A DNA stretch of 64,000 nt, from NCBI GenBank assembly GCA_963989245.1, contig CAXDII010000400.1:124001-188000 (forward strand), written 5' to 3'. The notes beneath the pieces are model-generated. The model did no database searches and was not told the DNA's origin. It saw only the letters and a program-made list of their open reading frames with translations. The stretch is from Nansenia antarctica (lineage: Eukaryota > Chordata > Actinopteri > Argentiniformes > Microstomatidae). This document shows, one piece after another, positions 52,253-64,000 of the stretch. The position numbers and the translations under genes were made by a program. Every line of letters starts with the position of its first letter. Positions within the stretch are counted from its first letter, which is position 1.

Positions 52253-53878
52253 ACTGAAAACAGCTCTCGAAGAGATTGTCAAAAGAGACTCTGAAAACGA
52301 AACGTTGATTACTTTTGAGCAAAAGGCTGCACACACGCAATTCAAGTTGCTCTGATTGTCATTTAGAGTAACATTATAGGATTATTCAACAACAAGTCAA
52401 AATGTGCTCGTGAAAGGCAGAAAACAACACTTTGATAGTTTGATATAACTTGAGAACGAATGCAAAAAACAGTCCACTCTAAGAACAGGCCGCTTGGACA
52501 CTTTCAGAACAGCTCTGTTAATGACTGAAAACAGCTCTCGAAGAGATTGTCAAAAGAGACTCCGAAAACGAAACGTTGATCACTTTTGAGCAAAAGGCTG
52601 CACACACGCAATTCAAGTTGCTCTGATTGTCATTTAGAGTAACATTATAGGATTATTCAACAACAAGTCAAAATGTGCTCGTGAAAGGCAGAAAACAACA
52701 CTTTGATAGTTTGATATAACTTGAGAACGAATGCAAAAAACAGTCCACTCTAAGAACAGGCCGCTTGGACACTTTCAGAACAGCTCTGTTAATGACTGAA
52801 AACAGCTCTCGAAGAGATTGTCAAAAGAGACTCTGAAAACGAAACGTTGATTACTTTTGAGCAAAAGGCTGCACACACGCAATTCACGTTGCTCTGATTG
52901 TCATTTAGAGTAACATTATAGGATTATTCAACAACAAGTCAAAATGTGCTCGTGAAAGGCAGAAAACAACACTTTGATAGTTTGATATAACTTGAGAACG
53001 AATGCAAAAAACAGTCCACTCTAAGAACAGGCCGCTTGGACACTTTCAGAACAGCTCTGTTAATGACTGAAAACAGCTCTCGAAGAGATTGTCAAAAGAG
53101 ACTCCGAAAACGAAACGTTGATCACTTTTGAGCAAAAGGCTGCACACACGCAATTCAAGTTGCTCTGATTGTCATTTAGAGTTACATTATAGGATTATTC
53201 AACAACAAGTCAAAATGTGCTCGTGAAAGGCAGAAAACAACACTTTGATAGTTTGATATAACTTGAGAACGAATGCAAAAAACAGTCCACTCTCAGAACA
53301 GGCCGCTTGGACACTTTCAGAACAGCTCTGTTAATGACTGAAAACAGCTCTCGAAGAGATTGTCAAAAGAGACTCCGAAAACGAAACGTTGATCACTTTT
53401 GAGCAAAAGGCTGCACACACGCAATTCAAGTTGCTCTGATTGTCATTTAGAGTTACATTATAGGATTATTCAACAACAAGTCAAAATGTGCTCGTGAAAG
53501 GCAGAAAACAACACTTTGATAGTTTGATATAACTTGAGAACGAATGCAAAAAACAGTCCACTCTAAGAACAGGCCGCTTGGACACTTTCAGAACAGCTCT
53601 GTTAATGACTGAAAACAGCTCTCGAAGAGATTGTCAAAAGAGACTCCGAAAACGAAACGTTGATCACTTTTGAGCAAAAGGCTGCACACACGCAATTCAA
53701 GTTGCTCTGATTGTCATTTAGAGTTACATTATAGGATTATTCAACAACAAGTCAAAATGTGCTCGTGAAAGGCAGAAAACAACACTTTGATAGTTTGATA
53801 TAACTTGAGAACGAATGCAAAAAACAGTCCACTCTAAGAACAGGCCGCTTGGACACTTTCAGAACAGCTCTGTTAATG

Positions 53879-54680
53879 ACTGAAAACAGCTCTCGAAGAG
53901 ATTGTCAAAAGAGACTCCGAAAACGAAACGTTGATCACTTTTGAGCAAAAGGCTGCACACACGCAATTCAAGTTGCTCTGATTGTCATTTAGAGTTACAT
54001 TATAGGAGCATTCAGCAACAAGTCAAAATGTGCTCCAGAAAAGCAGAAAACAACACTGATAGAACTTGAGAACGAATGCAAAAACAGTCCACTCTCAGAA
54101 CAGGCCGCTTGGACACTTTCAGAACAGCTCTGTTAATGACTGAAAACAGCTCTCGAAGAGATTGTCAAAAGAGACTCTGAAAACGAAACGTTGATTACTT
54201 TTGAGCAAAAGGCTGCACACACGCAATTCAAGTTGCTCTGATTGTCATTTAGAGTAACATTATAGGATTATTCAACAACAAGTCAAAATGTGCTCGTGAA
54301 AGGCAGAAAACAACACTTTGATAGTTTGATATAACTTGAGAACGAATGCAAAAAACAGTCCACTCTAAGAACAGGCCGCTTGGACACTTTCAGAACAGCT
54401 CTGTTAATGACTGAAAACAGCTCTCGAAGAGATTGTCAAAAGAGACTCTGAAAACGAAACGTTGATTACTTTTGAGCAAAAGGCTGCACACACGCAATTC
54501 ACGTTGCTCTGATTGTCATTTAGAGTAACATTATAGGATTATTCAACAACAAGTCAAAATGTGCTCGTGAAAGGCAGAAAACAACACTTTGATAGTTTGA
54601 TATAACTTGAGAACGAATGCAAAAAACAGTCCACTCTAAGAACAGGCCGCTTGGACACTTTCAGAACAGCTCTGTTAATG
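53879..54680 (+). repeat. Three-monomer cassette B + T40/T58 + A93C (802 bp), copy 1
   Basis: A subtype B2 monomer (53879-54138) is followed by a T40/T58/A118 monomer and an A93C monomer (54410). The same order recurs 4856 bp downstream at 58735, and both cassettes are directly followed by another B monomer. Confidence 0.9.
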
Positions 54681-54940
54681 ACTGAAAACAGCTCTCGAAG
54701 AGATTGTCAAAAGAGACTCCGAAAACGAAACGTTGATCACTTTTGAGCAAAAGGCTGCACACACGCAATTCAAGTTGCTCTGATTGTCATTTAGAGTTAC
54801 ATTATAGGAGCATTCAGCAACAAGTCAAAATGTGCTCCAGAAAAGCAGAAAACAACACTGATAGAACTTGAGAACGAATGCAAAAACAGTCCACTCTCAG
54901 AACAGGCCGCTTGGACACTTTCAGAACAGCTCTGTTAATG
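54681..54940 (+). repeat. Type B monomer, subtype B2
   Basis: The following monomer is C40/C58, an exception to the usual coupling. Confidence 0.95.
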
Positions 54941-56295
54941 ACTGAAAACAGCTCTCGAAGAGATTGTCAAAAGAGACTCCGAAAACGAAACGTTGATCAC
55001 TTTTGAGCAAAAGGCTGCACACACGCAATTCAAGTTGCTCTGATTGTCATTTAGAGTTACATTATAGGATTATTCAACAACAAGTCAAAATGTGCTCGTG
55101 AAAGGCAGAAAACAACACTTTGATAGTTTGATATAACTTGAGAACGAATGCAAAAAACAGTCCACTCTAAGAACAGGCCGCTTGGACACTTTCAGAACAG
55201 CTCTGTTAATGACTGAAAACAGCTCTCGAAGAGATTGTCAAAAGAGACTCCGAAAACGAAACGTTGATCACTTTTGAGCAAAAGGCTGCACACACGCAAT
55301 TCAAGTTGCTCTGATTGTCATTTAGAGTTACATTATAGGATTATTCAACAACAAGTCAAAATGTGCTCGTGAAAGGCAGAAAACAACACTTTGATAGTTT
55401 GATATAACTTGGGAACGAATGCAAAAAACAGTCCACTCTCAGAACAGGCCGCTTGGACACTTTCAGAACAGCTCTGTTAATGACTGAAAACAGCTCTCGA
55501 AGAGATTGTCAAAAGAGACTCCGAAAACGAAACGTTGATCACTTTTGAGCAAAAGGCTGCACACACGCAATTCAAGTTGCTCTGATTGTCATTTAGAGTT
55601 ACGTTATAGGATTATTCAATAACAAGTCAAAATGTGCTCGTGAAAGGCAGAAAACAACACTTTGATAGTTTGATATAACTTGAGAACGAATGCAAAAAAC
55701 AGTCCACTCTAAGAACAGGCCGCTTGGACACTTTCAGAACAGCTCTGTTAATGACTGAAAACAGCTCTCGAAGAGATTGTCAAAAGAGACTCTGAAAACG
55801 AAACGTTGATCACTTTTGAGCAAAAGGCTGCACACACGCAATTCAAGTTGCTCTGATTGTCATTTAGAGTTACATTATAGGATTATTCAACAACAAGTCA
55901 AAATGTGCTCGTGAAAGGCAGAAAACAACACTTTGATAGTTTGATATAACTTGAGAACGAATGCAAAAAACAGTCCACTCTCAGAACAGGCCGCTTGGAC
56001 ACTTTCAGAACAGCTCTGTTAATGACTGAAAACAGCTCTCGAAGAGATTGTCAAAAGAGACTCCGAAAACGAAACGTTGATCACTTTTGAGCAAAAGGCT
56101 GCACACACGCAATTCAAGTTGCTCTGATTGTCATTTAGAGTTACATTATAGGATTATTCAACAACAAGTCAAAATGTGCTCGTGAAAGGCAGAAAACAAC
56201 ACTTTGATAGTTTGATATAACTTGAGAACGAATGCAAAAAACAGTCCACTCTAAGAACAGGCCGCTTGGACACTTTCAGAACAGCTCTGTTAATG

Positions 56296-58602
56296 ACTGA
56301 AAACAGCTCTCGAAGAGATTGTCAAAAGAGACTCCGAAAACGAAACGTTGATCACTTTTGAGCAAAAGGCTGCACACACGCAATTCAAGTTGCTCTGATT
56401 GTCATTTAGAGTTACATTATAGGATTATTCAACAACAAGTCAAAATGTGCTCGTGAAAGGCAGAAAACAACACTTTGATAGTTTGATATAACTTGAGAAC
56501 GAATGCAAAAAACAGTCCACTCTAAGAACAGGCCGCTTGGACACTTTCAGAACAGCTCTGTTAATGACTGAAAACAGCTCTCGAAGAGATTGTCAAAAGA
56601 GACTCCGAAAACGAAACGTTGATCACTTTTGAGCAAAAGGCTGCACACACGCAATTCAAGTTGCTCTGATTGTCATTTAGAGTTACATTATAGGATTATT
56701 CAACAACAAGTCAAAATGTGCTCGTGAAAGGCAGAAAACAACACTTTGATAGTTTGATATAACTTGAGAACGAATGCAAAAAACAGTCCACTCTCACTAC
56801 AGGCCGCTTGGACACTTTCAGAACAGCTCTGTAAATGACTGAAAACAGCTCTCGAAGAGATTGTCAAAAGAGACTCCGAAAACGAAACGTTGATCACTTT
56901 TGAGCAAAAGGCTGCACACACGCAATTCAAGTTGCTCTGATTGTCATTTAGAGTTACATTATAGGATTATTCAACAACAAGTCAAAATGTGCTCGTGAAA
57001 GGCAGAAAACAACACTTTGATAGTTTGATATAACTTGAGAACGAATGCAAAAAACAGTCCACTCTCAGAACAGGCCGCTTGGACACTTTCAGAACAGCTC
57101 TGTTAATGACTGAAAACAGCTCTCGAAGAGATTGTCAAAAGAGACTCCGAAAACGAAACGTTGATCACTTTTGAGCAAAAGGCTGCACACACGCAATTCA
57201 AGTTGCTCTGATTGTCATTTAGAGTTACATTATAGGATTATTCAACAACAAGTCAAAATGTGCTCGTGAAAGGCAGAAAACAACACTTTGATAGTTTGAT
57301 ATAACTTGAGAACGAATGCAAAAAACAGTCCACTCTAAGAACAGGCCGCTTGGACACTTTCAGAACAGCTCTGTTAATGACTGAAAACAGCTCTCGAAGA
57401 GATTGTCAAAAGAGACTCCGAAAACGAAACGTTGATCACTTTTGAGCAAAAGGCTGCACACACGCAATTCAAGTTGCTCTGATTGTCATTTAGAGTAACA
57501 TTATAGGATTATTCAACAACAAGTCAAAATGTGCTCGTGAAAGGCAGAAAACAACACTTTGATAGTTTGATATAACTTGAGAACGAATGCAAAAAACAGT
57601 CCACTCTAAGAACAGGCCGCTTGGACACTTTCAGAACAGCTCTGTTAATGACTGAAAACAGCTCTCGAAGAGATTGTCAAAAGAGACTCTGAAAACGAAA
57701 CGTTGATTACTTTTGAGCAAAAGGCTGCACACACGCAATTCACGTTGCTCTGATTGTCATTTAGAGTAACATTATAGGATTATTCAACAACAAGTCAAAA
57801 TGTGCTCGTGAAAGGCAGAAAACAACACTTTGATAGTTTGATATAACTTGAGAACGAATGCAAAAAACAGTCCACTCTAAGAACAGGCCGCTTGGACACT
57901 TTCAGAACAGCTCTGTTAATGACTGAAAACAGCTCTCGAAGAGATTGTCAAAAGAGACTCCGAAAACGAAACGTTGATCACTTTTGAGCAAAAGGCTGCA
58001 CACACGCAATTCAAGTTGCTCTGATTGTCATTTAGAGTAACATTATAGGATTATTCAACAACAAGTCAAAATGTGCTCGTGAAAGGCAGAAAACAACACT
58101 TTGATAGTTTGATATAACTTGAGAACGAATGCAAAAAACAGTCCACTCTAAGAACAGGCCGCTTGGACACTTTCAGAACAGCTCTGTTAATGACTGAAAA
58201 CAGCTCTCGAAGAGATTGTCAAAAGAGACTCTGAAAACGAAACGTTGATTACTTTTGAGCAAAAGGCTGCACACACGCAATTCACGTTGCTCTGATTGTC
58301 ATTTAGAGTAACATTATAGGATTATTCAACAACAAGTCAAAATGTGCTCGTGAAAGGCAGAAAACAACACTTTGATAGTTTGATATAACTTGAGAACGAA
58401 TGCAAAAAACAGTCCACTCTAAGAACAGGCCGCTCGGACACTTTCAGAACAGCTCTGTTAATGACTGAAAACAGCTCTCGAAGAGATTGTCAAAAGAGAC
58501 TCCGAAAACGAAACGTTGATCACTTTTGAGCAAAAGGCTGCACACACGCAATTCAAGTTGCTCTGATTGTCATTTAGAGTTACATTATAGGATTATTCAA
58601 CA
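56296..58602 (+). repeat. 20-monomer recurrence, left copy (offset 5398 bp)
   Basis: Rare markers shared with 61694-64000 at exactly 5398 bp are CTCACTACAGG with TGTAAATGAC (monomer 56567-56837), A93C monomers at 57651 and 58193, and CCGCTCGGAC at 58430. The match does not extend left into the monomer at 56025, which differs at sites 40 and 229. It includes two copies of a 542-bp dimer (57380-57921 and 57922-58463), each an A118 monomer plus an A93C monomer. Confidence 0.9.
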
Positions 58603-58734
58603 ACAAGTCAAAATGTGCTCGTGAAAGGCAGAAAACAACACTTTGATAGTTTGATATAACTTGAGAACGAATGCAAAAAACAGTCCACTCTAAGAACAGG
58701 CCGCTTGGACACTTTCAGAACAGCTCTGTTAATG

Positions 58735-59536
58735 ACTGAAAACAGCTCTCGAAGAGATTGTCAAAAGAGACTCCGAAAACGAAACGTTGATCACTTTTGA
58801 GCAAAAGGCTGCACACACGCAATTCAAGTTGCTCTGATTGTCATTTAGAGTTACATTATAGGAGCATTCAGCAACAAGTCAAAATGTGCTCCAGAAAAGC
58901 AGAAAACAACACTGATAGAACTTGAGAACGAATGCAAAAACAGTCCACTCTCAGAACAGGCCGCTTGGACACTTTCAGAACAGCTCTGTTAATGACTGAA
59001 AACAGCTCTCGAAGAGATTGTCAAAAGAGACTCTGAAAACGAAACGTTGATTACTTTTGAGCAAAAGGCTGCACACACGCAATTCAAGTTGCTCTGATTG
59101 TCATTTAGAGTAACATTATAGGATTATTCAACAACAAGTCAAAATGTGCTCGTGAAAGGCAGAAAACAACACTTTGATAGTTTGATATAACTTGAGAACG
59201 AATGCAAAAAACAGTCCACTCTAAGAACAGGCCGCTTGGACACTTTCAGAACAGCTCTGTTAATGACTGAAAACAGCTCTCGAAGAGATTGTCAAAAGAG
59301 ACTCTGAAAACGAAACGTTGATTACTTTTGAGCAAAAGGCTGCACACACGCAATTCACGTTGCTCTGATTGTCATTTAGAGTAACATTATAGGATTATTC
59401 AACAACAAGTCAAAATGTGCTCGTGAAAGGCAGAAAACAACACTTTGATAGTTTGATATAACTTGAGAACGAATGCAAAAAACAGTCCACTCTAAGAACA
59501 GGCCGCTTGGACACTTTCAGAACAGCTCTGTTAATG
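58735..59536 (+). repeat. Three-monomer cassette B + T40/T58 + A93C (802 bp), copy 2
   Basis: It is the counterpart of 53879-54680 at offset 4856, with the B monomer at 58735-58994 and the A93C monomer starting at 59266. Confidence 0.9.
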
Positions 59537-59796
59537 ACTGAAAACAGCTCTCGAAGAGATTGTCAAAAGAGACTCCGAAAACGAAACGTTGATCACTTTT
59601 GAGCAAAAGGCTGCACACACGCAATTCAAGTTGCTCTGATTGTCATTTAGAGTTACATTATAGGAGCATTCAGCAACAAGTCAAAATGTGCTCCAGAAAA
59701 GCAGAAAACAACACTGATAGAACTTGAGAACGAATGCAAAAACAGTCCACTCTCAGAACAGGCCGCTTGGACACTTTCAGAACAGCTCTGTTAATG
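59537..59796 (+). repeat. Type B monomer, subtype B2, last in window
   Basis: The following monomer has T40 but C58, with a private GAAACATTG change at about 59845. Confidence 0.95.
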
Positions 59797-60338
59797 ACTG
59801 AAAACAGCTCTCGAAGAGATTGTCAAAAGAGACTCTGAAAACGAAACATTGATCACTTTTGAGCAAAAGGCTGCACACACGCAATTCAAGTTGCTCTGAT
59901 TGTCATTTAGAGTTACATTATAGGATTATTCAACAACAAGTCAAAATGTGCTCGTGAAAGGCAGAAAACAACACTTTGATAGTTTGATATAACTTGAGAA
60001 CGAATGCAAAAAACAGTCCACTCTAAGAACAGGCCGCTTGGACACTTTCAGAACAGCTCTGTTAATGACTGAAAACAGCTCTCGAAGAGATTGTCAAAAG
60101 AGACTCCGAAAACGAAACGTTGATCACTTTTGAGCAAAAGGCTGCACACACGCAATTCAAGTTGCTCTGATTGTCATTTAGAGTTACATTATAGGATTAT
60201 TCAACAACAAGTCAAAATGTGCTCGTGAAAGGCAGAAAACAACACTTTGATAGTTTGATATAACTTGAGAACGAATGCAAAAAACAGTCCACTCTAAGAA
60301 CAGGCCGCTTGGACACTTTCAGAACAGCTCTGTTAATG

Positions 60339-61964
60339 ACTGAAAACAGCTCTCGAAGAGATTGTCAAAAGAGACTCTGAAAACGAAACGTTGATCACTT
60401 TTGAGCAAAAGGCTGCACACACGCAATTCAAGTTGCTCTGATTGTCATTTAGAGTTACATTATAGGATTATTCAACAACAAGTCAAAATGTGCTCGTGAA
60501 AGGCAGAAAACAACACTTTGATAGTTTGATATAACTTGAGAACGAATGCAAAAAACAGTCCACTCTCAGAACAGGCCGCTTGGACACTTTCAGAACAGCT
60601 CTGTTAATGACTGAAAACAGCTCTCGAAGAGATTGTCAAAAGAGACTCCGAAAACGAAACGTTGATCACTTTTGAGCAAAAGGCTGCACACACGCAATTC
60701 AAGTTGCTCTGATTGTCATTTAGAGTTACATTATAGGATTATTCAACAACAAGTCCAAATGTGCTCGTGAAAGGCAGAAAACAACACTTTGATAGTTTGA
60801 TATAACTTGAGAACGAATGCAAAAAACAGTCCACTCTAAGAACAGGCCGCTTGGACACTTTCAGAACAGCTCTGTTAATGACTGAAAACAGCTCTCGAAG
60901 AGATTGTCAAAAGAGACTCTGAAAACGAAACGTTGATCACTTTTGAGCAAAAGGCTGCACACACGCAATTCAAGTTGCTCTGATTGTCATTTAGAGTTAC
61001 ATTATAGGATTATTCAACAACAAGTCAAAATGTGCTCGTGAAAGGCAGAAAACAACACTTTGATAGTTTGATATAACTTGAGAACGAATGCAAAAAACAG
61101 TCCACTCTCAGAACAGGCCGCTTGGACACTTTCAGAACAGCTCTGTTAATGACTGAAAACAGCTCTCGAAGAGATTGTCAAAAGAGACTCCGAAAACGAA
61201 ACGTTGATCACTTTTGAGCAAAAGGCTGCACACACGCAATTCAAGTTGCTCTGATTGTCATTTAGAGTTACATTATAGGATTATTCAACAACAAGTCAAA
61301 ATGTGCTCGTGAAAGGCAGAAAACAACACTTTGATAGTTTGATATAACTTGAGAACGAATGCAAAAAACAGTCCACTCTAAGAACAGGCCGCTTGGACAC
61401 TTTCAGAACAGCTCTGTTAATGACTGAAAACAGCTCTCGAAGAGATTGTCAAAAGAGACTCTGAAAACGAAACGTTGATCACTTTTGAGCAAAAGGCTGC
61501 ACACACGCAATTCAAGTTGCTCTGATTGTCATTTAGAGTTACATTATAGGATTATTCAACAACAAGTCAAAATGTGCTCGTGAAAGGCAGAAAACAACAC
61601 TTTGATAGTTTGATATAACTTGAGAACGAATGCAAAAAACAGTCCACTCTCAGAACAGGCCGCTTGGACACTTTCAGAACAGCTCTGTTAATGACTGAAA
61701 ACAGCTCTCGAAGAGATTGTCAAAAGAGACTCCGAAAACGAAACGTTGATCACTTTTGAGCAAAAGGCTGCACACACGCAATTCAAGTTGCTCTGATTGT
61801 CATTTAGAGTTACATTATAGGATTATTCAACAACAAGTCAAAATGTGCTCGTGAAAGGCAGAAAACAACACTTTGATAGTTTGATATAACTTGAGAACGA
61901 ATGCAAAAAACAGTCCACTCTAAGAACAGGCCGCTTGGACACTTTCAGAACAGCTCTGTTAATG
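60339..61964 (+). repeat. Tandem dimer x3 (542-bp period)
   Basis: Three successive copies of the T40/C229 + C40/A229 dimer lie at 60339-60880, 60881-61422 and 61423-61964. It is the longest run of this dimer in the window and abuts the right copy of the 5398-bp recurrence. A private AAGTCCAAATG change lies at about 60751. Confidence 0.87.
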
Positions 61965-64000
61965 ACTGAAAACAGCTCTCGAAGAGATTGTCAAAAGAGA
62001 CTCCGAAAACGAAACGTTGATCACTTTTGAGCAAAAGGCTGCACACACGCAATTCAAGTTGCTCTGATTGTCATTTAGAGTTACATTATAGGATTATTCA
62101 ACAACAAGTCAAAATGTGCTCGTGAAAGGCAGAAAACAACACTTTGATAGTTTGATATAACTTGAGAACGAATGCAAAAAACAGTCCACTCTCACTACAG
62201 GCCGCTTGGACACTTTCAGAACAGCTCTGTAAATGACTGAAAACAGCTCTCGAAGAGATTGTCAAAAGAGACTCCGAAAACGAAACGTTGATCACTTTTG
62301 AGCAAAAGGCTGCACACACGCAATTCAAGTTGCTCTGATTGTCATTTAGAGTTACATTATAGGATTATTCAACAACAAGTCAAAATGTGCTCGTGAAAGG
62401 CAGAAAACAACACTTTGATAGTTTGATATAACTTGAGAACGAATGCAAAAAACAGTCCACTCTCAGAACAGGCCGCTTGGACACTTTCAGAACAGCTCTG
62501 TTAATGACTGAAAACAGCTCTCGAAGAGATTGTCAAAAGAGACTCCGAAAACGAAACGTTGATCACTTTTGAGCAAAAGGCTGCACACACGCAATTCAAG
62601 TTGCTCTGATTGTCATTTAGAGTTACATTATAGGATTATTCAACAACAAGTCAAAATGTGCTCGTGAAAGGCAGAAAACAACACTTTGATAGTTTGATAT
62701 AACTTGAGAACGAATGCAAAAAACAGTCCACTCTAAGAACAGGCCGCTTGGACACTTTCAGAACAGCTCTGTTAATGACTGAAAACAGCTCTCGAAGAGA
62801 TTGTCAAAAGAGACTCCGAAAACGAAACGTTGATCACTTTTGAGCAAAAGGCTGCACACACGCAATTCAAGTTGCTCTGATTGTCATTTAGAGTAACATT
62901 ATAGGATTATTCAACAACAAGTCAAAATGTGCTCGTGAAAGGCAGAAAACAACACTTTGATAGTTTGATATAACTTGAGAACGAATGCAAAAAACAGTCC
63001 ACTCTAAGAACAGGCCGCTTGGACACTTTCAGAACAGCTCTGTTAATGACTGAAAACAGCTCTCGAAGAGATTGTCAAAAGAGACTCTGAAAACGAAACG
63101 TTGATTACTTTTGAGCAAAAGGCTGCACACACGCAATTCACGTTGCTCTGATTGTCATTTAGAGTAACATTATAGGATTATTCAACAACAAGTCAAAATG
63201 TGCTCGTGAAAGGCAGAAAACAACACTTTGATAGTTTGATATAACTTGAGAACGAATGCAAAAAACAGTCCACTCTAAGAACAGGCCGCTTGGACACTTT
63301 CAGAACAGCTCTGTTAATGACTGAAAACAGCTCTCGAAGAGATTGTCAAAAGAGACTCCGAAAACGAAACGTTGATCACTTTTGAGCAAAAGGCTGCACA
63401 CACGCAATTCAAGTTGCTCTGATTGTCATTTAGAGTAACATTATAGGATTATTCAACAACAAGTCAAAATGTGCTCGTGAAAGGCAGAAAACAACACTTT
63501 GATAGTTTGATATAACTTGAGAACGAATGCAAAAAACAGTCCACTCTAAGAACAGGCCGCTTGGACACTTTCAGAACAGCTCTGTTAATGACTGAAAACA
63601 GCTCTCGAAGAGATTGTCAAAAGAGACTCTGAAAACGAAACGTTGATTACTTTTGAGCAAAAGGCTGCACACACGCAATTCACGTTGCTCTGATTGTCAT
63701 TTAGAGTAACATTATAGGATTATTCAACAACAAGTCAAAATGTGCTCGTGAAAGGCAGAAAACAACACTTTGATAGTTTGATATAACTTGAGAACGAATG
63801 CAAAAAACAGTCCACTCTAAGAACAGGCCGCTCGGACACTTTCAGAACAGCTCTGTTAATGACTGAAAACAGCTCTCGAAGAGATTGTCAAAAGAGACTC
63901 CGAAAACGAAACGTTGATCACTTTTGAGCAAAAGGCTGCACACACGCAATTCAAGTTGCTCTGATTGTCATTTAGAGTTACATTATAGGATTATTCAACA
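61694..64000 (+). repeat. 20-monomer recurrence, right copy, cut by window end
   Basis: It matches 56296-58602 marker for marker, including the CTCACTACAGG/TGTAAATGAC monomer (61965-62235), the two dimers 62778-63319 and 63320-63861, and CCGCTCGGAC at 63828. If the period continues, a B monomer is expected to start at about 64133, just outside the window. Confidence 0.9.

Larger units (their letters stand above)
1..64000 (+). repeat. Tandem satellite array, 271-bp monomer, filling the window
   Basis: Every part of the window aligns to one 271-bp monomer in the same orientation, starting at ACTGAAAACAGC and ending in CTCTGTTAATG. About 237 copies fit the length. Most copies differ at only a few positions, and most differences are shared by several monomers. 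Composition is about 105 G+C per 271 bp, with A clearly exceeding T on this strand. Because 271 = 3x90+1, any reading frame is shifted at each monomer and soon meets a stop, so the array is non-coding. No unique DNA, transposon, telomere repeat or inverted array segment interrupts it, and both ends lie beyond the window. I do not recognise the family. A centromeric, subtelomeric or other heterochromatic location is inference only. Confidence 0.98.
51783..64000 (+). repeat. Block 5: clean array with A93C monomers and 18/20-monomer recurrences
   Basis: Sequence quality is high again. A new class with A93C (AATTCACGTTGC), together with T40, T58 and A118, appears at monomers starting 52795, 54410, 57651, 58193, 59266, 63049 and 63591, and nowhere to the left. 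B monomers lie at 51993, 53879, 54681, 58735 and 59537, all subtype B2. A B-containing cassette recurs at offset 4856 (18 monomers), and a segment of at least 2.3 kb recurs at offset 5398 (20 monomers). Confidence 0.87.

Noticed and set aside
8222..60760. Scattered single private substitutions (for example near 8226, 22315, 29907, 55411, 55603, 59849, 60755)
   Set aside because: They are isolated changes in otherwise standard monomers. They are compatible with recent mutation or base-call error and carry no structural signal.
56700..62328. Two identical 76-codon open frames on the minus strand (56700-56930 and 62098-62328)
   Set aside because: They exist because the 5398-bp-repeated monomer has lost two minus-strand stops (TTAATG to TAAATG, and CTCACT in place of CTAAGA). 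They are identical because of the recurrence, begin and end inside satellite monomers and show no protein-like features.
1..64000. CRISPR array
   Set aside because: Repeats are directly adjacent 271-bp units without unique spacers, and far longer than CRISPR repeats.
1..64000. CENP-B box in the monomer
   Set aside because: TTCG motifs occur (for example minus-strand TTCGTTTTCGGAGTC), but the required A and CGGG positions are absent, so the human-type box is not present.
1..64000. Hammerhead ribozyme in the satellite, as in some insect, schistosome and salamander satellites
   Set aside because: The conserved CTGATGA core is not found on either strand of the monomer.
1..64000. Repeated coding gene or rDNA-type tandem gene
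   Set aside because: The monomer length is not a multiple of three, all frames contain stops in standard monomers, and nothing resembles rRNA, 5S or tRNA sequence.

Overview
The whole 64 kb window is one head-to-tail tandem satellite array. I find no protein gene, RNA gene, transposon, telomeric repeat or single-copy DNA in it. The basic monomer is 271 bp, about 39% GC, and A-rich on the given strand (about 100 A to 66 T per monomer). By length arithmetic there are roughly 237 monomers, all in the same orientation. This points to a eukaryotic chromosome with a large, recently homogenised satellite block, such as a (peri)centromeric, subtelomeric or heterochromatic site. I do not recognise the family and cannot name the organism. 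The array runs off both ends of the window.

Monomer positions used throughout are counted from the ACTGAAAACAGC motif (base 1 of the window is monomer base 1). The commonest diagnostic sites are 40 (C/T), 58 (C/T), 78 (C/G), 93 (A/C), 118 (T/A), 229 (A/C), 239-242 (small variants) and a 10-bp indel near 180-193. Two main classes exist: type A (271 bp) and type B (260 bp). Type B carries a diverged interior block from about 129 to 216. There are 32 B monomers, and their spacing shows the higher-order structure.

Layout: (1) 1-8356 holds nested multi-monomer duplications with offsets of 1611 bp (6 monomers), 3237 bp (12) and 4848 bp (18). (2) 8357-13465 has irregular order. (3) 13466-38997 holds five successive higher-order units, each starting with a B monomer, of 19, 19, 19, 17 and 21 monomers (5104, 5103, 5115, 4574 and 5636 bp). 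(4) 38998-51782 starts with a sixth unit and passes into 12.7 kb without B monomers. Its distal part carries consensus-type errors (insertions holding both alleles of a dimorphic site, then rising indel noise) that end abruptly at about 51782. (5) 51783-64000 is a clean array of a different flavour with an A93C monomer class, an 18-monomer (4856 bp) recurrence of a B cassette and a 20-monomer (5398 bp) recurrence that runs to the window end.

Nothing here works together as genes. The structure is that of satellite DNA evolving by unequal exchange and conversion. The main points of interest are the multi-scale higher-order repeats, the chimeric B monomer and its coupling to one downstream monomer type, and strong signs that 46.9-51.8 kb is an assembly seam.
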